A stretch of DNA of 64,000 nucleotides from Butyrivibrio proteoclasticus B316. Lineage in GTDB: Bacteria; Bacillota; Clostridia; Lachnospirales; Lachnospiraceae. The notes beneath the pieces were generated by a model. That model did no database searches, was not told the DNA's origin, and saw only the letters and a program-made list of their open reading frames with translations. Position numbers and translations under genes: made by a program. Below, piece by piece: positions 16,051 to 24,914 of the stretch. Position 1 is the stretch's first letter, and every line of letters begins with the position of its first letter. The stretch covers positions 2,904,001-2,968,000 of the forward strand of contig NC_014387.1 in the NCBI RefSeq assembly GCF_000145035.1. The letters run 5' to 3'.

Positions 16051-16931
16051 GATTTTCCATGTTCTCTGGCAATGATGTATATTCTTTCGCTATCGTCTGT
16101 TGGCTCCTCATGGCTGTCAACATCGATAGCGGTAATATACTCAAGTCCTGCTGCCTCAACAAATCCTCTCATCTCATCAAGAGTATATCCCCTCTGATAA
16201 TGTGTTTCAGAAAATCGCCTGAACAGCTCATCCTCTGCATTATCAGAAGTCTTAACAAAAATAGTCAGATCATATTCATTAATGTGCTCATCTTCATGAT
16301 AGTAATTATCCCAGATAAAGCTGCATTCATCACGATTCTCCGCAATAGTCGCATCTCCTATCACATCTCTGTACTTATGAAGAGTATTAAAATCAAAGAT
16401 AAAAACTCCTCCCGGAAACAGAAAATTATTAACCAGTTTGAAGGTTTCTATAACATCTTCATCCTCAAGAAGGTAGTTGACGCTATCGCACACGCTGATG
16501 ATCGTTCCGGCAGTACAATACAGATCAAGTTCCCGCATATCCTGTTCCAGATACATAATATCAAACCCTGCGTCTGTAGCCTTATTCCTTGCAATATTCA
16601 ACATTTCCGGAGACATATCTATCCCCATTATGTCGTAACCTTTTTGCTTCATGACCTGGGTAAAAGATCCTGTCCCACATCCAAGTTCTACGACAAGATT
16701 GCGTTCCTCATCAATAGCTTCTTCATAATCATGATTGCTACTATCTGTAGAGCCATCATCAATATTAGTCTTATCAGACAGAGTATCCTTTGTTTCATTG
16801 TTATCAATGTCATAAGCTTTGGATACCCCATATTTTCTGATAAGCTCATCAATAAAATCACCCCATACATCGTATGGGGTTTCATCCATGAAGGTATCAT
16901 ATACAGTTGCAAAATCAGAGTATGCTTCCAT
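16047..16931 (-). CDS. Class I SAM-dependent methyltransferase
   Basis: 294 residues. SAM-binding motif I is LVVELGCGTGSFTQV (79-93), with a motif II acidic end at GIDMSPEM and later CDSVNYLL and FIFDFNT, like small-molecule methyltransferases found in many Firmicutes. About 35 polar, Asp/Ser-rich residues (42-77) are inserted between the first helix and motif I, probably a disordered loop. ATG at 16931 with GAGAGGT 7 nt upstream. The substrate is unknown. The next gene upstream, 57 nt away, encodes a COG2426 membrane protein. Confidence 0.88.
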   Translation of the reverse strand: MEAYSDFATVYDTFMDETPYDVWGDFIDELIRKYGVSKAYDIDNNETKDTLSDKTNIDDGSTDSSNHDYEEAIDEERNLVVELGCGTGSFTQVMKQKGYDIMGIDMSPEMLNIARNKATDAGFDIMYLEQDMRELDLYCTAGTIISVCDSVNYLLEDEDVIETFKLVNNFLFPGGVFIFDFNTLHKYRDVIGDATIAENRDECSFIWDNYYHEDEHINEYDLTIFVKTSDNAEDELFRRFSETHYQRGYTLDEMRGFVEAAGLEYITAIDVDSHEEPTDDSERIYIIAREHGKS

Positions 16932-16988
16932 CCTGATCACCTCTCAAAAAACAATATTATCAGCTCTATTATGCGGCCAAAAAGATTC

Positions 16989-17471
16989 TCATACTACAAC
17001 GCCAACAATAACAAAACTTACTATGCTCATTATAATCCCGGCTAAAGCAACACCACAAATTACAGCAAGAACACTCTGTTTAAAATCCATATCCAAAATG
17101 CTTGCAGCCAATGTTCCAGTCCAGGCACCTGTACCAGGAACAGGGATACCAACAAAAAGAAGAAGTGCTACAAACAAGCCTCTTCCTGCAGTTGCTTGAA
17201 GCTTTTTGCCTCCCTTTTCACCTTTTTCCAAGCAAAATGTAAAAAATTTACCTATTACAGGCTTATCTTTTCCCCACTCAAGAACCTTTCTGGCAAAGAA
17301 AAAAATAAATGGAACAGGAATCATATTTCCTAATGCTATAAGTACATAAGCAAGCTTAAGATTAAAACTCGGATCAACTGCATGTATTGTGTGTGCGATA
17401 GGAATAGCGCCTCTAAGCTCAACAAGTGGAACCATCGCCCACAAAAATACTGACAGATATTTTACTAACAT
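16989..17471 (-). CDS. COG2426 small multi-drug export family membrane protein
   Basis: 160 residues with about four hydrophobic helices and the two family motifs: VELRGAIPIAH near the N-terminus and GIPVPGTGAWTGTLAA near the middle, which resemble the re-entrant loops of the DedA/VTT superfamily. The family name (PF06695) is historical; a lipid or small-molecule transport role is plausible but unproven. ATG with GGAGG 10 nt upstream. Confidence 0.88.
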   Translation of the reverse strand: MLVKYLSVFLWAMVPLVELRGAIPIAHTIHAVDPSFNLKLAYVLIALGNMIPVPFIFFFARKVLEWGKDKPVIGKFFTFCLEKGEKGGKKLQATAGRGLFVALLLFVGIPVPGTGAWTGTLAASILDMDFKQSVLAVICGVALAGIIMSIVSFVIVGVVV

Positions 17472-17540
17472 GTATAACTTTCCTCCTATTATTCTAATTG
17501 CAACACGTAAAACGTATCATATCGGAATAACGAAGTCTAG

Positions 17541-18644
17541 TCAACATTTCTTTAATTCTTCTTTCAATGCTTTGATCAGCTGATCCATTTCCTCATCAGT
17601 TCCAATTGAAATTCTGAGGTACTCACTAATTCTCTCAATATCCCAGCGCCTGACAATAATATTGCGCTGTCTGAGAGCATCAAATATCTCTTTTCCGGAC
17701 CTTTGTGGGTGCTTTACAAAAATAAAGTTTGTCTTGGAATCAGCAAATTCAAATCCGAGCTCTTTTAACTTAACCTTTGTCCTTTCTCTAGTTGCAATAA
17801 TCTTGTTTCTGGTTTCCTCAAAGTATTCCTTATCGGCAATTGCAAGGGCGCCAAGTTCCAAAGATGGCATGTTCATGGTATAGGAGTTAAAAGAAAATTT
17901 TACATCGGACAGGTATTTAATGAGCTTTTCTGATCCGAATGCATATCCAATTCTCATGCCAGCCATTGATCTTGATTTGGAGAAAGTCTGTACAACGAGA
18001 AGATTATCATATTTATTGATAAGTGGAAGAGCACTCTCAGCTCCAAAGTCAACATATGCTTCGTCCACAATCACAACAACATCCCGGTTATCCGCGACAA
18101 TTTTCTCAATAGCTGATAAACCAAGAAAGACACCTGTAGGTGCATTGGGATTTGCTATTACTATTCCGCCGCACCCTTCTTTCTTCTGTTCATCAGATGC
18201 TTTGCTGCCACCTGCGCCATATCCTGTATAGTCGTCTACGTCAATTGTGAAATCATCTTTAAGTGGAACCTGCCTGTAAGGAATCCTATAAAGCTGAGCC
18301 CATACATCATAAAAAGAGTATGTTATATCAGGGAAAAGAACCGGCTTCTCTGAATTAAAAAACGCCAGAAATGCCATGGCAAGTACATCATCAGATCCTA
18401 CTCCCACAAAGACATTCTTTTTATCCACATTATAATAATCTGCAATTGCATCTACCAAAACAGAGCACGTAGGATCCGGATACTTCCTGTAATCAGAAAC
18501 ATCTGTCTCCTTAATCCTCTCAGCAACTGCCGGTGCAGGCGGATAAGGGTTTTCATTTGTATTAAGTTTAATTATATTCTTAATCTTTGGTTGTTCTCCC
18601 GGTGTATATGGAACAACCTTTCTAACGTTAGCTTCCCAATTCAT
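17541..18644 (-). CDS. hisC: Histidinol-phosphate aminotransferase
   Basis: PLP-dependent, fold-type I aminotransferase for histidinol phosphate in histidine synthesis. 367 residues. The PLP lysine is in TFSKSRSMAGMRIGY, with NPNAPTG, DEAYVDF and C-terminal RRW...LRISIGT as in HisC. ATG at 18644 with AAGGAG 9 nt upstream; an upstream in-frame ATG lacks a site. No other his gene is in the window, so broader aromatic aminotransferase activity cannot be excluded. It begins with NWEANVRKVVPYTPGEQP, a standard HisC opening. Confidence 0.93.
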   Translation of the reverse strand: MNWEANVRKVVPYTPGEQPKIKNIIKLNTNENPYPPAPAVAERIKETDVSDYRKYPDPTCSVLVDAIADYYNVDKKNVFVGVGSDDVLAMAFLAFFNSEKPVLFPDITYSFYDVWAQLYRIPYRQVPLKDDFTIDVDDYTGYGAGGSKASDEQKKEGCGGIVIANPNAPTGVFLGLSAIEKIVADNRDVVVIVDEAYVDFGAESALPLINKYDNLLVVQTFSKSRSMAGMRIGYAFGSEKLIKYLSDVKFSFNSYTMNMPSLELGALAIADKEYFEETRNKIIATRERTKVKLKELGFEFADSKTNFIFVKHPQRSGKEIFDALRQRNIIVRRWDIERISEYLRISIGTDEEMDQLIKALKEELKKC

Positions 18645-18946
18645 TAGCGGTACTCCTTTATATTCAAATATCATGCGTCGTTTTGCGCACTTTTTATAAG
18701 CTTATGTAAGGCATGTTTTTACTTTATCACGCTACCATAGCATAGCATGTATAATAAATTCTTTCAACACATCTATTTTCCCCTTAATCTATGAGCAAAA
18801 AGAGCTTTGCCGGATCCAATTATCCACGCAAAGCTCTTATAACCATCAACCTATCTTAATTCTATCAATGAATAAACATTTCTCACACAAAGTCCAAATC
18901 ATGTTCTTGCTAAAAAAGCAGCAAGTGCAGATTTTTGTTTACTATC
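18645..18946. other. Spacer between hisC and the coiled-coil protein gene
   Basis: 302 nt. It contains the terminator at 18797-18838 and, upstream of hisC, an AT-rich stretch that should hold the hisC promoter. A short repeated GCATAG is seen near 18739. Nothing coding was found. Confidence 0.5.
18797..18838 (-). terminator. Terminator of the exopolysaccharide control operon
   Basis: An 11-bp perfect stem (18800-18810 with 18828-18838) encloses a 4-bp inner stem (GGAT/ATCC). On the - strand it is followed by TTT. It lies about 110 nt past the last operon gene. Confidence 0.8.
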
Positions 18947-19939
18947 TTAATATGATACAGATGCGAGCACCGGAACCCTGATAAATGCCAATGTTCCATA
19001 TCTTGTCATATTAACAATGACATGATCCTGTCTGATCTCCGGAGTTGGAAGCTGTACCCACTTACCATTCTGCAATTGGTAAACAGCGATATTGTCAGCA
19101 GCAGTAACTCCTGAAACATAGAAGTTTACTCGTGCGTTTCTAAATGCAACTGTTGAAGTTACTGTTACGCAGTTTATCAATGATCCCTTAACATTTGCAG
19201 CCAAGCTTGCAGCCGATGTCATAGTCCCACCATCCGGAACGCCAACGATAAAAGTAACATTACTTTTACCGCCATTTATCTCTACATGGCCGCCCTGAGC
19301 AACAACGTTTCCTCCATAAGAAACAGCGTTGTTATTGATCATCATCTGATTACGAGTAGTATTTCCAGAAGAACTTCCTCTTCCAGCCATATTCCTGGCA
19401 TCATTTGCAGCCATCTTAAGCTTGCTCTCGTAGTCACCAGCCTGCTTAGAAAGCTTTGCAATATCTGCGCTCTGTTTGGAAGCGAGAGCTGCATAATTAT
19501 TGACCTGTTTCTGCAGATCCTGATTCTTGTTCGTAGCCTCTTTGTAATCCTCAGCAGCTTTACTCAAAGCCTGTGTAGCGGCATCAAGACTATCCATAGC
19601 CTTACTGAGTTCTGCATTTGCCGCATCTGCCTTGGAATTTGCCTCTGCAGCTGCTTCACTTGCACTTGCTGCTTCAGATCTTGCGGCTGCAGCGTCGTTT
19701 CTTGCCGCTTCAGCTTCAGATTTGGCAGCACTTGCGGCAGTCTGAGCTGCATTACGATCATTTATAGCCTTGGCATATTCCTGCCAGAATGCTGCCCAGG
19801 CACTTTGTGAGCCAGGTGCTGGAGGAATGTCTCCATTGGAGCCGCCATTCGTTGCAAGAGCGCTTACGCTAAATGCTATTACCATAACGCAAGATAACAT
19901 GAGTGCCAGAATCTTCTTCATCTTTTTCGTCGCCTCCAT
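18947..19939 (-). CDS. Secreted Ala-rich coiled-coil protein
   Basis: 330 residues. Signal peptide at about 7-29 (KKILALMLSC...SALA). Residues about 48-190 are a long helical region rich in Ala, Glu, Lys and Asn with regular seven-residue spacing, a probable coiled coil. The C-terminal half is beta-like (GGKSNVTFIVGVP, NGKWVQLPTP), ends LASVSY, and has no LPXTG or other sorting signal. No known family recognised. Start: ATG at 19939 (AAGGA 4 nt upstream) or ATG at 19921 (GGAGG 11 nt upstream); both keep the signal peptide. Last gene of the operon and next to the sortase-like gene, so it may be a surface fibre or a partner of it. Confidence 0.65.
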   Translation of the reverse strand: MEATKKMKKILALMLSCVMVIAFSVSALATNGGSNGDIPPAPGSQSAWAAFWQEYAKAINDRNAAQTAASAAKSEAEAARNDAAAARSEAASASEAAAEANSKADAANAELSKAMDSLDAATQALSKAAEDYKEATNKNQDLQKQVNNYAALASKQSADIAKLSKQAGDYESKLKMAANDARNMAGRGSSSGNTTRNQMMINNNAVSYGGNVVAQGGHVEINGGKSNVTFIVGVPDGGTMTSAASLAANVKGSLINCVTVTSTVAFRNARVNFYVSGVTAADNIAVYQLQNGKWVQLPTPEIRQDHVIVNMTRYGTLAFIRVPVLASVSY

Positions 19940-19959
19940 ACTTTCCTTAACAACATCTA

Positions 19960-20712
19960 TTATTCAGGGTCTCCATAATCCACGTATCTGTCTATCGTCC
20001 CTGCCACGTCTCCTATTAAACTGCCAATCACTACTAGCTGTTTACCAGTCGCCGGATCAGTAGTAGTTAACGTAACCAAAAAGTTTTCCGGTACCACCTG
20101 ATCTTCCCAGCCATTTCTGATAATCTTGGACATACTCCTGGAATCATATATTTCATCCAGAAAAGCCTGGCAGCCTGAAGCATATGAAAAATCATATTGT
20201 TCTAAAAGCCTTGTATCATCTCTCAAATACGCAGCAAAAATGTAATACACAAGTGCGTTTCCATCAAGATAAATATAAATAAACTGATTTTCATCAAAAT
20301 AGGTTCTGTCTAAAAACTGGCTAAGCCCTGCAAACCTGCTGCCATCAGAAGGGGATGATCCGTGTATCACGGTATTAAAATCACACATATCATTCCCGTT
20401 AGCTGCTTCAATATAAAGTGCTCCATCAGGGTCATACCTCTTGACATAATCATGGCTTGCATAATAGCTGTCATCACCCTCAGAGCTTTGGAGAACCGGC
20501 GCTTCTATCGTCGTTCCAGGAATCTTTATCCAGGCAAATATATCGCTGTTGGCTTCATGTAGCTTTTGTACATCAATTACCTGTTCTTCTGCTTCTTCAC
20601 CATCTAAAGTGGCATTATCTGCGGCACTTTCTTTTCCGCACCCAAACAAAAAAGCTGTCAAAAGAAGCATGACAATCAGTCCATTTCGGGTTTTCACACC
20701 TCTACTTTTCAT
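19960..20712 (-). CDS. Sortase-B-like lipoprotein without catalytic Cys
   Basis: 250 residues. The N-terminus has a hydrophobic stretch ending FLFGC, a lipobox-like site (C25). The rest follows class B sortases: NSDIFAWIKIPGTTIEAPVLQ, SHDY, GALYIEA and the His segment VIHGSS (H117). The class B active site TLSTC is replaced by TLTTT (T218 for Cys), and the Arg expected about ten residues later appears as Gln225. With Cys and Arg both lost it should not be a transpeptidase. More likely it is a binding or scaffold protein, or an enzyme with a changed mechanism. It lies between the LCP gene and the coiled-coil gene. Confidence 0.75.
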   Translation of the reverse strand: MKSRGVKTRNGLIVMLLLTAFLFGCGKESAADNATLDGEEAEEQVIDVQKLHEANSDIFAWIKIPGTTIEAPVLQSSEGDDSYYASHDYVKRYDPDGALYIEAANGNDMCDFNTVIHGSSPSDGSRFAGLSQFLDRTYFDENQFIYIYLDGNALVYYIFAAYLRDDTRLLEQYDFSYASGCQAFLDEIYDSRSMSKIIRNGWEDQVVPENFLVTLTTTDPATGKQLVVIGSLIGDVAGTIDRYVDYGDPE

Positions 20713-20737
20713 TTATCGGCATCTTCTCCTCAAAACT

Positions 20738-21796
20738 TTAGTCCACATAATTAACTTTTTCATAAAAAACTTCAATTATAGTTTTAAACAGGTCATCCTC
20801 ATCAACATAAAACTCCTCGAAAAATTCTCCTCTTGTAGTCTCGCCGTTGATCATCATAAAGTCAGTCGGGTCAAAAGAATAATTGATCATGTCCGGAGCC
20901 AGATATGAAACTTCATCGGCAGTAATATTGGTTACCATTGCATCTCTGATTTCTGTAAAAATCTGAATAGCAGCGTTATTATTTTCAGAACTTGCATTTC
21001 TGGCAGCCTTAATAAAAGCATTCAGATATTGTCTCTGCCTCTCAAGTCTTCTGTCGCTCGATCCGAAAACGGAAGTATCTCTGCATTTAACATATCTAAA
21101 AGCAGTCGCCCCCTCAAGGTGAATCTTCTCGCCTTCCACAAGCTTTTTATCAAACTTGGTCAGGTCCTCCAGTACAGTAACATCAACTCCGCCTACCATA
21201 TCATTTATCTTTGGAATCGCACTCATATTAATAGCCGCATATCCATGAATCGGAAGCTGGTAAAATAGATTGGAAACAGCCTTGACCTGATATTCACAAG
21301 ACTCCTCCATCCCATTTCCAAAGCCATGTTGCACAGCAATCTGCGCGATCATTGTGGTCATATACCTTCCATATTCGTCGTATATATCCACATCTGTCAT
21401 AGTATTTCTGTTTATTCCGATTATCTTGATCGATTCATCATGTGGATTTAATACCAGGAGAAAAAGAGCATCCGCCTGCCCACCATCAGCTCCTTCTTTA
21501 ACCTCTTTGACAACTTCATCCTCCTTATCTATACCCATTATCAAAAAGGTTATTATATCCTCATTATAATCATAGACCTCTCCGTTATATCTGACCCAGT
21601 CGCTCTGCCATTTTTCTGCAGTGTCTACAGAATATGCACCATTCGCCTGATCAAGCATAGGGGTACTGGTCGCTGATTTAGAATCCAGATTCGTTTTTCC
21701 AAAAAATCTCATAGCTTCAAAGCCGGCAAGTCCTCCTGCAATGATTGTCATCAGGACCGCCCATACTATGAGAAATACTTTGCCCACTCTTCCCAT
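20738..21796 (-). CDS. LytR-CpsA-Psr (LCP) family protein
   Basis: 352 residues: one N-terminal membrane helix, then the LCP domain with FLIMGID, QADALFLLVLNP, IGINRNTMTDV, GGVDVTV, LEGATAFRYVKCRD and DRRLERQRQYL. These include the Arg/Asp residues that bind the polyprenyl pyrophosphate head. LCP enzymes transfer glycopolymers from undecaprenyl carriers to peptidoglycan outside the cell. In this operon it probably attaches the capsule or exopolysaccharide. The ATG at 21796 has GGAG at 8 nt; the ATG at 21802 is too close to it. Confidence 0.9.
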   Translation of the reverse strand: MGRVGKVFLIVWAVLMTIIAGGLAGFEAMRFFGKTNLDSKSATSTPMLDQANGAYSVDTAEKWQSDWVRYNGEVYDYNEDIITFLIMGIDKEDEVVKEVKEGADGGQADALFLLVLNPHDESIKIIGINRNTMTDVDIYDEYGRYMTTMIAQIAVQHGFGNGMEESCEYQVKAVSNLFYQLPIHGYAAINMSAIPKINDMVGGVDVTVLEDLTKFDKKLVEGEKIHLEGATAFRYVKCRDTSVFGSSDRRLERQRQYLNAFIKAARNASSENNNAAIQIFTEIRDAMVTNITADEVSYLAPDMINYSFDPTDFMMINGETTRGEFFEEFYVDEDDLFKTIIEVFYEKVNYVD

Positions 21797-21872
21797 AGGC
21801 ATATCTCCACTTATTCATTCTCACAAAACCGCGCTAGTGTGGTTATATATATGTTCATCAGGTAATTTATGT

Positions 21873-22331
21873 TTATTGTATAATCTCTTCTTCAGAACTA
21901 CCTTCAGCACTGCTAAACTCCTCAGCACCGTCACTCATAAATAAATTAGGATATAGCTCATCCTCAACTATTTCGTCCATTTCTCCATCATTTTCTATAT
22001 CTTTGATATCCGCCGGAAAAACTCTGGACTGCTTAGCCACATTTCCACTGTAATCAGCAACAGCATAATAAACTACGGCTGTCTCTGCTTCTCTATTTAG
22101 AACCACCTTTTCCACAACAATCCTGCTTGTAAGATCTCCATCCCGTGAATCATATGCATTTATGCCAGCTATCAGGTCAGAGTCCTCCGTTTTGGAATCA
22201 TATATCAGGTTCAGCGCAGAAAATCTAAATTCAGGCTCCTGCCTGTCGCTTCTTCCGTATGCAATAACAATAAAGGCTATCAATACTCCACTTAGTATAG
22301 TAAAAAAAATTCCTAGAATATTTCCTTTCAC
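21873..22331 (-). CDS. Membrane-anchored protein with DUF5011-like Ig domain
   Basis: 152 residues starting at GTG (GGGGG 6 nt upstream). An N-terminal membrane helix (ILGIFFTILSGVLIAFIVIAY) is followed by one Ig-like domain: GINAYDSRDGDLTSRIVVE and VVYYAVADYSGN are the hallmark strands of bacterial DUF5011/HYR-type domains. The C-terminal 40 residues are very acidic (DIENDGEMDEIVEDE...). It should face outside, between the LCP and tyrosine kinase genes. Function unknown; a role in polymer or protein binding at the membrane is inference. Confidence 0.7.
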   Translation of the reverse strand: MKGNILGIFFTILSGVLIAFIVIAYGRSDRQEPEFRFSALNLIYDSKTEDSDLIAGINAYDSRDGDLTSRIVVEKVVLNREAETAVVYYAVADYSGNVAKQSRVFPADIKDIENDGEMDEIVEDELYPNLFMSDGAEEFSSAEGSSEEEIIQ

Positions 22332-22373
22332 TATGTGCCCCCATAATCAATTCTTTCTAACCCTGCAATAACA

Positions 22374-23204
22374 TCAGTCTTTTCTCATTACTCCTGCAAG
22401 ATAATTAAGTTCATCAAGATCATCTTCATCAGGTTCAGGGTCAGTAACGGTAGCATTTGGCTTGGTAGGAACATCGATATTGTCCTCACCATACTTGCCA
22501 TAGTACTTTCCGTAGTACTTGCCGTAATACTTACCATAGTAGTTACCGTAGTGGCCATAATAGCCTTTTCCAGCTATATCAACCTTGTTAAGAACAACTC
22601 CAAGCATCTTGGCTCCCGCTTTATCAAGCTGATCTTTTACTCTCTGAGCAAATCTGTAACTGATAGCATTACTCTCAATCACCATAACTGTTCCGTCGCA
22701 CTGTTTGGCTACAACTGCTGCATCAATAACGCTTCCAAGAGGAGGCGTATCAACAATAATATAGTCAAAGACCTGTTTCATGTTCTCCAACGCCTTACTA
22801 AAAATACGTCCCCCAAGCAGCTCACTTGGGTTTGGTGGAACCGGTCCACTGAATATAACATACAGATTAGGAGTGTCTGTCTCACAGATCACACTTGAGA
22901 GCCTTTCTCTTCCAACTAGGCAGTGGGTAAGCCCGAGCCTTACAGATCCCGTTTTATATCGTCCCACAAGAACAGACTTACGCATATCAGCATCCACCAG
23001 AACAGTCTTTTTGCCCGCTTCTGCAAAGGCTCTTGCAAGCGCCATTGCGACTGTTGTTTTACCCTCACCCGGAGTACAACTCGTAACTGATACCACTTTT
23101 ACATTCTGTCCACTAAACTCTATATTACTTCGAAGAGTCTTGTAGGCCTCTTTTATCTGATAATTGTTCTCAGACTGGCTAAAATGTAGCTTCGCGTTTT
23201 GCAT
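22374..23204 (-). CDS. BY-type tyrosine kinase (CpsD/YwqD-like) with repeated Tyr tail
   Basis: 276 residues. Walker A CTPGEGKTT (43-51), Walker A' VLVDADMRK (68-76), Walker B YIIVDTPP (148-155). The tail holds 12 Tyr between residues 215 and 238, mostly in YYGK units, the autophosphorylation cluster of these kinases. It works with the transmembrane chain-length protein encoded directly upstream and is dephosphorylated by the CpsB-like phosphatase encoded first in the operon; the cycle sets polymer length and output. ATG with GGGGGATT upstream. Confidence 0.95.
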   Translation of the reverse strand: MQNAKLHFSQSENNYQIKEAYKTLRSNIEFSGQNVKVVSVTSCTPGEGKTTVAMALARAFAEAGKKTVLVDADMRKSVLVGRYKTGSVRLGLTHCLVGRERLSSVICETDTPNLYVIFSGPVPPNPSELLGGRIFSKALENMKQVFDYIIVDTPPLGSVIDAAVVAKQCDGTVMVIESNAISYRFAQRVKDQLDKAGAKMLGVVLNKVDIAGKGYYGHYGNYYGKYYGKYYGKYYGKYGEDNIDVPTKPNATVTDPEPDEDDLDELNYLAGVMRKD

Positions 23205-23252
23205 GAATCCCCCTGTAAAATACAGTCAAAATGTACGATTTATGGTTTATGA

Positions 23253-23984
23253 TCACTTAACCTTCTTAGGTTTTTGTTTTTTCTTTTTCTTGTCCATCTC
23301 ATCCGTCGTCAGAGGTATAAGTGCAAGTGTACTAAGCCCAAGATATCGCTCAACATCATCATTACTCTTGATCGAGTCATCAAGCAGATACCCAAGTATT
23401 GCAAAAAAGGCTACAACTACTGCACCTATAAAGCCTGCAATTATTGTCCATCTGGCTACTGAAGGACTTGCCTTGTCTGTCGGAACATTTGCAGTTTCAG
23501 CTATATTGATGGCGTCAATATCCATAACATTTGTGATATGTTCACTCGCAACCTCTCTGATACAGTTGGCAATCTTCATAGCCATCAGGGGATCTTTGTC
23601 CCTGACAGTAATTGCAACTATTCTCGTATCTGATGGTGTATCCACTTTGAGGACATCATAAAGGTCCTTATATTCCATATCTGTCAGATGGAGTCTTTGA
23701 ATAACTTCTTCCAGAACACGCCTTGACTTGATAAGCTCCGCATAGTCCTGAGTGAGCTGCGTTGATATCTGCACATCCGAATAGGTTACAGTCTGGTTTT
23801 CTTCCTTGTTCAGAATATATATCTTGGTTGTGGACTCGTATTCCGGGCGAATCACAAACTTACTGAGAAAAAGGCCTGCCAGCGCAAAGAAAATACCTGC
23901 ACTGATAATCAGGAATGCTCTTCCCATAAGTACCGCAAACAGTTCCCCAAGATTAATTTCCAGCACGTCATCTCTGTTATTCAT
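23253..23984 (-). CDS. Wzz/YveK-like chain-length and kinase-activating protein
   Basis: 243 residues with two membrane helices (about 25-50 and 175-200) flanking an extracellular domain, and a basic C-terminus (KKKKKQKPKK). The opening LEINLGELFAVLMGRAF and the second-helix region PTDKASPSVARWTIIAGF are typical of CapA/YveK activators. It docks the tyrosine kinase encoded 48 nt downstream and controls polysaccharide length. ATG with GGGAG upstream. Confidence 0.93.
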   Translation of the reverse strand: MNNRDDVLEINLGELFAVLMGRAFLIISAGIFFALAGLFLSKFVIRPEYESTTKIYILNKEENQTVTYSDVQISTQLTQDYAELIKSRRVLEEVIQRLHLTDMEYKDLYDVLKVDTPSDTRIVAITVRDKDPLMAMKIANCIREVASEHITNVMDIDAINIAETANVPTDKASPSVARWTIIAGFIGAVVVAFFAILGYLLDDSIKSNDDVERYLGLSTLALIPLTTDEMDKKKKKQKPKKVK

Positions 23985-23993
23985 TAATCTCCC

Positions 23994-24719
23994 TCACAAC
24001 ATTTCATTTCGAATAACCGACATAGGATTAGTGTAAAAAACCTTATCGCTATACCCTTGGCCATATTTCTTAGCCACGTAGTTCCTGCAGTCCAGAATTT
24101 CCGGAGCTCTTTTAAGGTTGTCGTGAGCATCCGTAGCTACAAAATGAACCAGTCTGTTCTTTAATAGTTTTTTAGTAAAATGGGAAATTCCGAAGCCATA
24201 TTTTCCCATTACGCTAGAAGCATTTACCTGAACCAGGCATCCCATGCTGATAAGATCTTCTACATAAGAAGCATGAGATACTATATCGCTATATCTTTCT
24301 ATATGAGCGATGATTGGGATGTATCCTGCTGCCTGAACCTGGTAGATTGCATTATGTATTGCTTTATATGGATTAGTCGGATGAAACTCCACAAGAACAT
24401 AGTCAGAGCCCGCCAGAGTACATATCTTGCCTTTTTCAAGTTCTCTCTGAGTCTCATCACTGTAGTATATTTCGTTTCCTGAATATAGATGTATATGAAT
24501 ACCAGCCTTATCAGCATTTTCCTGCAGTCTCTCACAATAAAGCCTATTGTGCTCCGGGCTGACATTGTGGTGCATTGGTTTATGATGGGGAGTCAGAATT
24601 ACCTGCTCAATTCCATTTCTTTCTGAAATCTGCAACATCCTGAGACTAGTCTCCATGTCAGGTGACCCGTCATCAACTCCCGGCATAATATGACAGTGAA
24701 TATCGATAGATGAAAGCAT
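23994..24719 (-). CDS. CpsB/YwqE-type tyrosine-protein phosphatase
   Basis: 241 residues of the PHP metal-dependent family: DIHCHIMPGVDDG (N-terminal metal ligands), ILTPHHKP, HIERY and FVATDAHD (C-terminal ligands). It removes phosphate from the Tyr tail of the cognate kinase. First gene of the operon; ATG with GGGGGAAC upstream and a promoter about 40-65 nt further up. Confidence 0.94.
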   Translation of the reverse strand: MLSSIDIHCHIMPGVDDGSPDMETSLRMLQISERNGIEQVILTPHHKPMHHNVSPEHNRLYCERLQENADKAGIHIHLYSGNEIYYSDETQRELEKGKICTLAGSDYVLVEFHPTNPYKAIHNAIYQVQAAGYIPIIAHIERYSDIVSHASYVEDLISMGCLVQVNASSVMGKYGFGISHFTKKLLKNRLVHFVATDAHDNLKRAPEILDCRNYVAKKYGQGYSDKVFYTNPMSVIRNEML

Positions 24720-24757
24720 CTCGTTCCCCCTGTCTGGTTATTATAATCAAACACACT

Positions 24758-24786
24758 ATTACATATAAATGTGTATGATATTACAA
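24758..24786 (-). promoter_or_regulatory. Candidate promoter of the exopolysaccharide control operon
   Basis: On the - strand, TTGTAA (24781-24786) and TGTAAT (24758-24763) with a 17-nt spacer, upstream of the phosphatase gene. Confidence 0.5.
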
Positions 24787-24800
24787 ATTTATTATACACC

Positions 24801-24845
24801 TAAAAAATGCACCGTTTCAACATGATGTGTTGAAACACGGTGCAT
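24801..24845 (-). terminator. Terminator of clpB and DUF4250
   Basis: Long stem: 24807-24822 pairs with 24828-24845 with a 2-nt bulge. It is followed on the - strand by TTTTTT (24801-24806 complement). About 70 nt past the DUF4250 stop. Confidence 0.9.
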
Positions 24846-24914
24846 TTCCAAGATGTAGAGTAACATATTTACAGATAATGATTCACAAAATATCATTATC
24901 TAGATTGTAATAGA

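Noticed and set aside
16059..17045. 328-codon frame on the + strand over the methyltransferase and COG2426 genes
   Set aside because: It crosses two well-supported genes on the other strand and reads as low-complexity residues with no domain.
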